Origin: Coprobacter secundus
GTDB taxonomy: Bacteria > Bacteroidota > Bacteroidia > Bacteroidales > Coprobacteraceae
Assembly (NCBI GenBank): GCA_000803105.1
Contig: JTDA01000004.1
Coordinates: forward strand, 186,001-250,000
Length of the DNA stretch: 64,000 bases
Direction of reading: 5' to 3'
Position numbers and translations under genes: made by a program
The notes under the pieces: model-generated
What the model was told of the DNA's origin: nothing
The model's database searches: none
The model's input: only the letters and a program-made list of their open reading frames with translations
Shown: piece after piece, positions 54,728 to 63,007 of the stretch
Position numbering within the stretch: position 1 is the first letter of the stretch
Layout of the letters: the number at the start of each line of letters is the position of its first letter

Positions 54728-57637
54728 ATGGCTTTGTATTATAAAATATGCATCTGTTTGATAACCTGCATCACCGTTTTCATTCCGGTGAAAGCAACCC
54801 AACTCGGCATAGAATATTTCAGACTAAATAATCAACTACCCTCCACTTCAATTCAATGTATCACCCAAGATAAAGAAGGGCTTATCTGGTTCGGAACCAA
54901 TGAATGGGCAGCATGGTACGACGGTTATACCCTTCAAAGATTATCAACTGTAGAATTACATAACAACTTATCCCCAAAAATATATTGTTTACAAAATGAC
55001 AAATATGATAATATGTGGATAGGAACTACTAACGGAGCCTACCGTTACAATAAAAAAAATAGATTAGTAGAACAATATCGCCCTGACCCGAACAATAAAC
55101 TTGATAAAAGCAGAATTATATACAGTATTGCTCTCTCCCCTGACAAACAGATATATTTAGGCACTCGAAACGGTGTTTTCATTTATAATGAAAATAAAAA
55201 TTCATTAGAACTTTTCCCTTTATTTGCCCACCATAAAGAATTTAATGAAGCAATCAAGAGCGAACGTATAGCAAAAAAAATATATTTCGATAAGACAGGG
55301 CTACTATGGATTGGGACAGAAGGTAATGGACTCGTCATGATAAATATAAAAGAACAATCCCAATCTCACTATAAGTTTGACCCCAATAATATAAACAGTA
55401 TTCCCAGTAATTTTATCCAAAACATATACGAAGACAGATTCGGAAATCTATGGATCGCGACCAATGAAGGATTTGCCTTATATAAAAGAGAGCAGGATTG
55501 TTTTGTAAGTTATCAGTCGACAGGAATAAAAAGGCCGGTAACATCAATTGTCGATGACGGAAACAAGTCCCTCATCATCGGTACAGATAATGGCATAGCC
55601 ATATACGAACGTACTAAACATATTGTAAATTGGTTACAAAATAATCCTACAAATAATCTCAATAGCCTGCTCAGTAATAATGTAAGCACTTTATATAAAG
55701 ACCGTTCTGGCGTCATCTGGATAGGAACCTCCAATGGTGTTTGTAAACTATCTGAAAAAGGAAATATCTATCTATTCAAAAATATACCGGGAGATGAACA
55801 CTCCCAATCCCATAATACAATCCTCTTTATGCAAGCCGATAGCCATAGAAACGGAATATGGTTAGGTACCGGAGCTCAAGGAATAGATTTTTTTGATATG
55901 GATAATCAAATATTTTCCCATTACAATCTTCCCCCAATAGATAATAATACTACCCAATACAATCGGAATCATATACTAACCGGATTATTGACAAAAGAGG
56001 GAAAATTGATATTAGGCACAACATCGGCATTATTGAGCTTCGACCCTCAAAACAAAACATTTCAGTCTTTGGCATTTCCTCCAGAACATCAACCATTAAA
56101 AGAGGTATACGCCTTATGTGAGTCATCTGATGGAAATTTATGGATATCGGTTCTCGACAAAGGATTATACATGTACAATGCCAAACAAGACAAACTGACG
56201 CATATACTTCTCAAAGAAACACCCGAAGATAAACCCGATATTTTTACGAATATCAAAATCATTGTCGAGGATGAAAATCACGATATTTGGATGGCATTTC
56301 ATCAAGGAGGTATAGCCTGTTATAACTCTCAATCAGGAAAAACAGAATTTTATACACAAGAAAATACCCATGGACTGTTACCGGATAATTTAATTTGGGG
56401 AATTCAAAACTTAAATCATAACAGATTAGGTATTGCTACAGCTTCAGGTATTACATTTTTCGATTTAAAGAACAGAAAATTTGTCCTCGACAAAAAAATA
56501 AATAAAATTATCAATGGTGCCGTAACATCCATATTACAAGAGAAAAACGGAAAAATTTGGTTAGGTAGTGAACATGGAATCTTTTCCGTCCTTCCTTCTC
56601 CCAATAATGATATTATCCGATATTCGGAAATGGACGGATTGCAAGGTAACATTTTCTTTTATCAAGTGAAAGCTCAATTAGGTCCCTATCTATTTTTCGG
56701 AGGTGATAACGGGTTCAACATGATTGATACCAAAAAAAATATAAAATACACCTATATTCCCATTCCCGCTATTATATCCATCCGTAATGGAAATAAACTT
56801 TTCCGAATCCAAGAATTAGACTCTGAGAAAAATATACCTCTTCTGAAATTAACAACAAAAGACAAAGACTGCATTATAAATGTCTCAAACTTTTCCTATA
56901 TCAAAGAATGGAGAAATCGATTCCAATATCAAATAACGCCTTACGACACAACCTGGTACTGGATAGACTTTGGAAAAAATTCAATTAAACTTCCTGCATT
57001 ATCAAGCGGTAAATATACTCTATTGCTTCGAAGTTCAAATACCGAGGGAAAATGGAGTAATGAAAAAGAAGTTCTTAAAATTGACATAACATCTATCTGG
57101 ACAACCATTGCCTTAGTAACGTTATTATTAATCATTACTCTTTTGGCAACATTTTATCTACTAAATCTGAAATATCCTAAGTTTTATAAAAAATATAACA
57201 AGTTTAAAAACAAGAATAAAACAAAAATATTAAAAATACCTCAACTCAATATCATGCTCCCGAAACTACCGGATAATAAAACAAAAAAAATCATTGATGC
57301 TCTAATTTCCTCTATGGAAAACGACCATATATATACTAATAAACGATTAAATAAAGCTCAACTGGCGACATTAATCAACCTATCTGAATCTCAACTTTCC
57401 CAGATATTAAAAGAATTTTTTGGAAAAGGATTTAATGATTTTGTAAACTATTACCGAGTAGAAGCTGTCAAAAGAAAATTGCAAGCTCCCCAATACAAAG
57501 AGTATACTCTTTTAGGCATAGGAGAAGAATGCGGATTTAATTCCAAAACATCATTTTACCGCGTATTTAAAGAAATGACCGGTATTACACCCACCGAATA
57601 TATTGAACAAATAAACAAAGACCGGAAACAAGAATAA
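54728..57637 (+). CDS. Membrane sensor-regulator: beta-propeller, Y_Y_Y, AraC HTH; no kinase
   Basis: A 969-residue protein laid out like a hybrid two-component system but shorter. A signal peptide leads into two seven-bladed Reg_prop propellers with repeats such as GLIWFGTNEW, NMWIGTTNGAYRY and VIWIGTSNGVCKL. A Y_Y_Y domain (about residues 705-785) and one membrane helix (about 787-810) follow. The cytosolic part is only a basic linker and an AraC DNA-binding domain (about 866-965: LINLSESQLSQILKEFFGKG, IGEECGFNSKTSFYRVFKEM). No histidine kinase or receiver lies between. It would bind DNA while anchored in the inner membrane and sense a periplasmic glycan directly. Its best candidate target is the SusC-SusD-GH85 operon 7 kb upstream (inference). 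Confidence 0.87.
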   Translation: MALYYKICICLITCITVFIPVKATQLGIEYFRLNNQLPSTSIQCITQDKEGLIWFGTNEWAAWYDGYTLQRLSTVELHNNLSPKIYCLQNDKYDNMWIGTTNGAYRYNKKNRLVEQYRPDPNNKLDKSRIIYSIALSPDKQIYLGTRNGVFIYNENKNSLELFPLFAHHKEFNEAIKSERIAKKIYFDKTGLLWIGTEGNGLVMINIKEQSQSHYKFDPNNINSIPSNFIQNIYEDRFGNLWIATNEGFALYKREQDCFVSYQSTGIKRPVTSIVDDGNKSLIIGTDNGIAIYERTKHIVNWLQNNPTNNLNSLLSNNVSTLYKDRSGVIWIGTSNGVCKLSEKGNIYLFKNIPGDEHSQSHNTILFMQADSHRNGIWLGTGAQGIDFFDMDNQIFSHYNLPPIDNNTTQYNRNHILTGLLTKEGKLILGTTSALLSFDPQNKTFQSLAFPPEHQPLKEVYALCESSDGNLWISVLDKGLYMYNAKQDKLTHILLKETPEDKPDIFTNIKIIVEDENHDIWMAFHQGGIACYNSQSGKTEFYTQENTHGLLPDNLIWGIQNLNHNRLGIATASGITFFDLKNRKFVLDKKINKIINGAVTSILQEKNGKIWLGSEHGIFSVLPSPNNDIIRYSEMDGLQGNIFFYQVKAQLGPYLFFGGDNGFNMIDTKKNIKYTYIPIPAIISIRNGNKLFRIQELDSEKNIPLLKLTTKDKDCIINVSNFSYIKEWRNRFQYQITPYDTTWYWIDFGKNSIKLPALSSGKYTLLLRSSNTEGKWSNEKEVLKIDITSIWTTIALVTLLLIITLLATFYLLNLKYPKFYKKYNKFKNKNKTKILKIPQLNIMLPKLPDNKTKKIIDALISSMENDHIYTNKRLNKAQLATLINLSESQLSQILKEFFGKGFNDFVNYYRVEAVKRKLQAPQYKEYTLLGIGEECGFNSKTSFYRVFKEMTGITPTEYIEQINKDRKQE

Positions 57638-57641
57638 GATA

Positions 57642-57690
57642 ATAAATCCGGAAATGTTGTTTATTTGATAAACAACATTTCCGGATTTAT
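57642..57690. terminator. Bidirectional terminator between regulator and kinase genes
   Basis: A perfect 23-bp inverted repeat (57642-57664 and 57668-57690, core ATCCGGAAATGTTG) with a 3-nt loop, between converging genes. Confidence 0.82.
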
Positions 57691-57709
57691 AAGAAGCTGT
57701 CATTGTATC

Positions 57710-58792
57710 TCACATCAATCCGTTTATATAATCAAGCATCTCGGCCTCATGAGTCTCTATACTCTGTAATAATTTAAATTGAGCCAATGAACGTTGCCAA
57801 TTATGCTTAGGGAATTTTATCTTATAATAGCAATCGCCGTCAAGATAATCAGTCAGAAATCGAACAGTTTGCATATATGTCAACAACTTTGCTCCATAAG
57901 GCAAATTTTCGACTTCAACAGGTAACAAAAATGACTTTGCACTTTCAATATATCCCTTGGCAAAAGATTTGAATATATCCATATTCAAATTCACATTATC
58001 CAAATTTGCATCATCTTCTGCCCCTGTATTCCCAGCCGTACGAATAAAATCTCCAAAATCCGATAATACATACCCCGGCATCGTAGTATCCAAATCTATT
58101 ACACATAAAACTTTACCATTCTCATCAAAAAGCATATTGTTAACCTTAGTATCACAATGCGTTATGCGCTTAGGCAATATACCTTCTCTATGCAACCTCT
58201 CTGCCTTACACATTTCATCTGCACGCACCAATAACTCGTCTACCAACCCTTGCGCTTTCTCCAAACGTCCGGCCTTATTATTTTTTATTGATTCTTTAAA
58301 CGTTTCCAAACGAAATTCCATATTATGGAACTTCGGTATAGTCTCACCCAATTGCTGAGGTATATCCACCAACATTGACTGAAAATCGCCAAATGCTTTT
58401 CCCGTATAATACGCAAACTCAGGATTGACGGTCTCAAAAGTTTTGGATTTGGGTATCAATACTGAAATTCTCCAATAGCTCTCCCCGTCAAAATAATACA
58501 TCTTGCCATCTTTTGCCGGAATAAACCGAAGAGCTTTACGCTTAATATCAGTTTCTCCTCTTTCTTGCAATTTTTTCCGAATATGTTCTGTTACATTCAC
58601 AACATTTCTCTGAAGGAGATCGACATCTTTAAAAATAGAATGATTGATACGTTGTAAAACATAATCATCTGTATCGGATGAAACTGTTGCAACCCGGTAT
58701 GTATCATTTATCAAACCGGCCCCCATAGGCTCAATCACATCAACCGTTCCATCAATACTAAAATGTGACACAATGTCGTGTAAATTATTCAT
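57710..58792 (-). CDS. NahK-like N-acetylhexosamine 1-kinase (APH fold)
   Basis: A 360-residue aminoglycoside-phosphotransferase-fold kinase. The N-terminal part (EPMGAGLINDTYRVA; DYVLQRINHSIFKDVDLL) closely follows the pattern of bifidobacterial NahK, which phosphorylates GlcNAc/GalNAc at C1. The catalytic loop is HCDTKVNNM (Asp214) and the metal site VIDLDTTMPG (Asp233). Length equals NahK. Next to a GH85 PUL it would channel GlcNAc or GalNAc from host glycans into UDP-sugar pools (inference). Other sugar-1-kinases of this fold cannot be excluded. No promoter box was found. Confidence 0.78.
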   Translation of the reverse strand: MNNLHDIVSHFSIDGTVDVIEPMGAGLINDTYRVATVSSDTDDYVLQRINHSIFKDVDLLQRNVVNVTEHIRKKLQERGETDIKRKALRFIPAKDGKMYYFDGESYWRISVLIPKSKTFETVNPEFAYYTGKAFGDFQSMLVDIPQQLGETIPKFHNMEFRLETFKESIKNNKAGRLEKAQGLVDELLVRADEMCKAERLHREGILPKRITHCDTKVNNMLFDENGKVLCVIDLDTTMPGYVLSDFGDFIRTAGNTGAEDDANLDNVNLNMDIFKSFAKGYIESAKSFLLPVEVENLPYGAKLLTYMQTVRFLTDYLDGDCYYKIKFPKHNWQRSLAQFKLLQSIETHEAEMLDYINGLM

Positions 58793-58908
58793 GATATCAA
58801 GTATTTTATATATAATAATCTAAATAAATCGCAAAATAAGAATATTTCAGAGAATAATCAAAACAAACATTTAAAAAGAAATTTCAAATCTAAGAAAATT
58901 TGTTCATT

Positions 58909-61629
58909 CTAATTCATTTTTTCTTTTTTACCGGCGACAATAGCAACAACAGCAATCACCAAATAAACAAACCAGATAATATTCAAAGCCGGAGGCATCT
59001 CTGTCCTACCATAAGAATGTAAACCTGACAAATAGTAATTTACTCCAAAATATGTCATCCATACCGACAACATTGCGACGACCGACATACAACTAAAAGC
59101 AAATGCAGAAGACAGAATCGGCAAAAAACGACTATGTAAAATAAATGCATAAATAATCAGTGTAATCAATGCCCATGTTTCTTTAGGATCCCACCCCCAA
59201 TAACGTCCCCATGATTCATTAGCCCATACAGCTCCTAAAAATATTCCAGCTGACAAAAGAGCTACTCCAATATATAATGACATCTCATTTATAATACGAA
59301 GTTCCCGAATACCGCCATTCCATAGTAACAAATTGTCTGATTTTCTGAAAGCCATCAGAATCAAAGATAAAAATCCTATCAGAAAACTCATCCCGAAAAA
59401 ACCATAACTGGCTGTAATAACCGCAACATGTATCATCAACCAATATGACTTCAACACCGGAACCAAAGGGGTTATTTCAGGATCCATCCAATTCAAGTGT
59501 GCTACAAAAAGAATAACTCCCGCAAAAAACAAAGCTAAGGATAAAACAACTTGCGAACGTTTCAAAAATAACAATCCGGCAAATGCCGTAGACCATCCAA
59601 TATATACCATCGACTCATATGCATTCGCCCAAGGTGCCTGCCCTGAGATATACCATCGTAAAGCAATACCAAAAGTCAATCCCCCAAAAGTTATACAAGC
59701 CAAAACTATTAATATTCTCAACACTGACTTCCACCGATATCGATTTAATATCCGATACAAAGATATTCCCAACAAAAGAAGTCCCAAACTTATAAACAAA
59801 AAAGCCGATACTTCAAAAATCTTTATTTTATTATATAACAGTTCGGCATGAATACGAGAATCTGATATCTGTATTGCTCCCCCTTTTGCCTTCTGGTATA
59901 TTCTAATCATTCCTATTATTTCCTTTGCTTTTCCCCACTCTCCCGACAACACTGCAGCATTACTTTCTTCTGCAAACCATAGTAAAACCTTTGCTATAAA
60001 CAAAGAATCGGCCCCTGATAATCCCCGTAAATCATCACCCGCTGAAATCCAATGGTTCCTCCCATCTGACACTCCGGGAAATAAAGGCAACATCCGTCCC
60101 TGCTGCAACGAAAATATGATATTTATTTTTTCATCCAATTTCAAAATATCTTTTTCCATTCGGGAACGTTCTTTCTCTGATTTGGAATAAGCAGCCTGGA
60201 CCTTCTCTGCTAATTTATATTGCCCTGAAGCATTGAACGCATCAAAAAAAGCTATATAATTACCCGATGTTCCTAATAGTTGGTGTAATTCAAGAGATGT
60301 CTGTCGAATAAATGGAACCCGATTCCATATATCGGGCCGGAATATAATTCCTAAAAATACTTGTACAGCAGAATATCCATCGTAACTATCCGATTTGGAA
60401 ATTTTACGCAGCACAGCCCGTGCATAAGTATCCACAGGTTCAATCCTCCCTGATGGTGACTGTACCTGTAACTCTGCCCACGAATGACAGACAGCCTCCG
60501 GTAACACAAATTTATCGACCTCTGCCATTACATTTCCCTCCGCTTTCAATACCGGCAAATTCGAAAAAAATAAGAATATGACAACAACCAAAGACTTATT
60601 CTTTGACAGTAGACCCAATTGCCTACCTAACTCCCGAAACCGAGAATTACGTTCAAACATCATTCCCAAAATACCAATCAATAAAAACAAATAACCCAAA
60701 TAAGAAACAAGTGTCCCAAATTGATCTTTATTTACTGACAATACAGAACCTTTTTCATCTCTATCATAAGAAGTTTGGTATAATCGGTATCCTTGTTCAC
60801 TTACTACTCGATTCATATAAACAGTCTCTTCTTTACTCCATTCTGGCGTTATAATCGTCAAATCACTTTCATAAGATGAGGGACTCTCTGAGCCTGGATA
60901 ACGCACCAATCGAAAATCATTTAATTTTACACTAAATGGGAGTTTCATGTATATTGCTCCATATGATAAGTCTAATGATAAATTCTCTATTTCCAAACTA
61001 ACCGGTTCTCCTACATTTCCAGCCCTACCGGGAACCTCCATAATTGTATCGCAAGTAGAAGTAACTACACGAAAATGAAGAATATCAACACCAGATATAT
61101 CTTGATGTGCTCCCAATAGAGAAATATTAAAAAAACCACCGTCAAAAGTATGACATTCTGAAAAAGAAGTTGAGAATAAAGGATTTATATCCAATCGATG
61201 AAAAATACTAAAACTTTGTCCCGCACACATGCCCTTACAATTCAAATAAGTGTCACGTGTCAACATCTCTCTCGTCATCTTGCCTTCCCTTAAATGGATA
61301 CTACCCTCTATCCCGCTGATTGCCGTTATCCAAGCCCCTGCCAATATCCAGACAAAAGCCAGATGAAACAACAAAGTACCATATTTTTTGCGTTGACATA
61401 ATTTAACGGTAAATGCTATGGACAAAAAATTGATCACCATTAACAATTGCAACAAATAAAACCATGTACTATTATACACTGCTACTCGAGCCGAAACACG
61501 ACCCCAACAACTCTCTATCCAAGTAGCGGCAGCTAACGATATTACATATAAAGACAGCAATATCGCCATTGTACGATAAGAAGAAAAAAAGAACTTTAAA
61601 TAAGCATATAAACGGATAAAGATTTTCAT
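58909..61629 (-). CDS. ccsA: CcsBA-type cytochrome c haem-attachment protein
   Basis: A 906-residue fusion of ResB/CcsB-like and CcsA parts. The N-terminal third has four helices and a large periplasmic ResB-like domain (RVAVYNSTWFYLLQL near the start). The C-terminal part (about 620-906) has the CcsA helices and the haem-handling WWD-type segment WGRYWGWDPKETWAL near residue 810, with histidines in membrane helices. It carries haem out and joins it to apocytochrome CXXCH motifs (System II). In Bacteroidales it often lies near nrfHA, but no cytochrome gene is seen here. Confidence 0.88.
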   Translation of the reverse strand: MKIFIRLYAYLKFFFSSYRTMAILLSLYVISLAAATWIESCWGRVSARVAVYNSTWFYLLQLLMVINFLSIAFTVKLCQRKKYGTLLFHLAFVWILAGAWITAISGIEGSIHLREGKMTREMLTRDTYLNCKGMCAGQSFSIFHRLDINPLFSTSFSECHTFDGGFFNISLLGAHQDISGVDILHFRVVTSTCDTIMEVPGRAGNVGEPVSLEIENLSLDLSYGAIYMKLPFSVKLNDFRLVRYPGSESPSSYESDLTIITPEWSKEETVYMNRVVSEQGYRLYQTSYDRDEKGSVLSVNKDQFGTLVSYLGYLFLLIGILGMMFERNSRFRELGRQLGLLSKNKSLVVVIFLFFSNLPVLKAEGNVMAEVDKFVLPEAVCHSWAELQVQSPSGRIEPVDTYARAVLRKISKSDSYDGYSAVQVFLGIIFRPDIWNRVPFIRQTSLELHQLLGTSGNYIAFFDAFNASGQYKLAEKVQAAYSKSEKERSRMEKDILKLDEKINIIFSLQQGRMLPLFPGVSDGRNHWISAGDDLRGLSGADSLFIAKVLLWFAEESNAAVLSGEWGKAKEIIGMIRIYQKAKGGAIQISDSRIHAELLYNKIKIFEVSAFLFISLGLLLLGISLYRILNRYRWKSVLRILIVLACITFGGLTFGIALRWYISGQAPWANAYESMVYIGWSTAFAGLLFLKRSQVVLSLALFFAGVILFVAHLNWMDPEITPLVPVLKSYWLMIHVAVITASYGFFGMSFLIGFLSLILMAFRKSDNLLLWNGGIRELRIINEMSLYIGVALLSAGIFLGAVWANESWGRYWGWDPKETWALITLIIYAFILHSRFLPILSSAFAFSCMSVVAMLSVWMTYFGVNYYLSGLHSYGRTEMPPALNIIWFVYLVIAVVAIVAGKKEKMN

Positions 61630-61929
61630 GAAAAAATTATTTCTACAAATATAAAACAGTAATTATTAATAAGAAACCTTATCCTCTGTTTTTTATTGAT
61701 AGGTATGTAATACTCACGTACAATCAAAATAAAAGATACAGCCTACTCTGCTGCGTCTTGGAAATAGCAACACAAACCAATTCTCTTACTGTGCCCCCTT
61801 ATCTCCTCTCAAAAAGGGAAAATAGCAACCTTCTCAAAAGTGACATGTCCTCAGTGAAAAAGCTGTAATTTTGCTCCTTTCCCCCGAAAGGAATAATATA
61901 TAAATAAAATACAATTTTTATATTACACA
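61630..61929. other. Intergenic region with possible repeat copy E
   Basis: About 300 nt. A -7 box for ccsBA on the minus strand (TATATTTG, 61646-61653) lies at the left. CAAAAAGGGAAAATAGCAACC to AAAAGTGA (about 61809-61843) resembles the middle of repeat copies A and D. A short hairpin TCCTTTC/GAAAGGA (61875-61892) could end the leftward operon. Confidence 0.45.
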
Positions 61930-62472
61930 TCAAAGAGATTTTTCTAAAATAACTTCTCCATATAAGGAGTATATTACAATTTTTCCTAAAGAATAAATAG
62001 CAAAAGTCGGTAAACGTCCCTCTTTAGGCAAAGCTATCGATCCCGGATTACAAATCATCATATTCTTATCTATTCTCAGTTCCCATAAATGTGTATGCCC
62101 AAAAAGAAATATTCCTTCAGAAAAACCCTTCGGCAACTGATTAGGATTATAAATATGACCATGAGTAGCGAATATACGATAATCATTATCCAATATCAAT
62201 GCATAATCCGACATACAAGAGAAATCAAGCACCATTTGATCTACTTCTGCCTCACAATTTCCTCTAACTGCTATTATCTCTGCAGAATATTGATTCAATA
62301 ATTCGGCAACCCCCTTAGGATTATGTCCTTCTGGAAGAGGATTACGAGGCCCATGATAAAGAATATCACCTAAGATAATCAATCCATCACACCCCAATCG
62401 TTCATATTGGGCTAAAGCTCTCTTTAATGCAATTTCCGACCCATGTATATCAGAAATTATCATATATGTCAT
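61930..62472 (-). CDS. yfcE: YfcE-type metallophosphodiesterase
   Basis: A 180-residue calcineurin-fold phosphodiesterase. Metal ligands are seen in order: SDIHGS (Asp8, His10), ILGDILYHGPRN (Asp36), VRGNCE, ATHGHIY and LFGHTHLW; NPGSIALPKEG follows. This is the YfcE/YmdB-like family, usually active on model phosphodiesters; the natural substrate is unknown. The ATG at 62472 starts right after the IbrB-like stop (1-nt gap); an ATG at 62520 would overlap that gene by 47 nt and add residues outside the family pattern. Confidence 0.87.
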   Translation of the reverse strand: MTYMIISDIHGSEIALKRALAQYERLGCDGLIILGDILYHGPRNPLPEGHNPKGVAELLNQYSAEIIAVRGNCEAEVDQMVLDFSCMSDYALILDNDYRIFATHGHIYNPNQLPKGFSEGIFLFGHTHLWELRIDKNMMICNPGSIALPKEGRLPTFAIYSLGKIVIYSLYGEVILEKSL

Positions 62473-62473
62473 T

Positions 62474-62998
62474 TCACCGCATTTTTTCATTGATAGGAAT
62501 ACTGAATTCTTTATTAGCAAAAAGTGATGCTAAACCTGAAATCTGTTTTAGCCGCAATAATTCATCCTTATCCATTCCGATATGTTTTTGTATCCAAGAA
62601 TCTGTCATACCGGCCTGAGTCAGTTCCGACACAATTTCACACATCAATTCGATACTATGAGTTCCTCGTGCTCGATTATGACGAATTGTCGAAGCCATAC
62701 GATTCGACAAATCTTTTTCTATAACCACAACCGGAAGCAAACCCTTTTCCCGTTCGTAAATCCTTTTAGACGTTTTGAGCACCGAATAACGATGAAATCC
62801 GTCCACCAATTCATACATATCTTCATCTGCAACATAATAACAGACGCAAGGCATTGTATAACCATCTTCCCAAATTGACAACTCCAACAATTTCATCTCT
62901 GGTGGTGGTACGATGTTTGGATTATAATTATTTGCTCTGACTTTTTCTACAGGAACTGCTTTTACATTATAAACAGGACTTATGAAAGACTTTTTCAT
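62474..62998 (-). CDS. IbrB-like ParB/sulfiredoxin-fold protein
   Basis: A 174-residue protein of the ParB-N/sulfiredoxin superfamily. VRANNYNPNIVPPPEM (about 20-35), SIWEDGYTMPCVCYY and ELVDGFHRYSVLKT (Asp66, His69, Arg70) give the expected nucleotide-binding pattern. NRMASTIRHNRARGTHSIELM follows, then a helical HTH-like region. It best resembles IbrB, which is encoded beside IbrA in other bacteria; here too the IbrA-like gene ends 9 nt upstream. The Cys of true sulfiredoxin is absent (GFHR instead of GCHR). The YfcE gene follows with a 1-nt gap. Confidence 0.8.
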   Translation of the reverse strand: MKKSFISPVYNVKAVPVEKVRANNYNPNIVPPPEMKLLELSIWEDGYTMPCVCYYVADEDMYELVDGFHRYSVLKTSKRIYEREKGLLPVVVIEKDLSNRMASTIRHNRARGTHSIELMCEIVSELTQAGMTDSWIQKHIGMDKDELLRLKQISGLASLFANKEFSIPINEKMR

Positions 62999-63007
62999 AT
63001 ACTCGTT

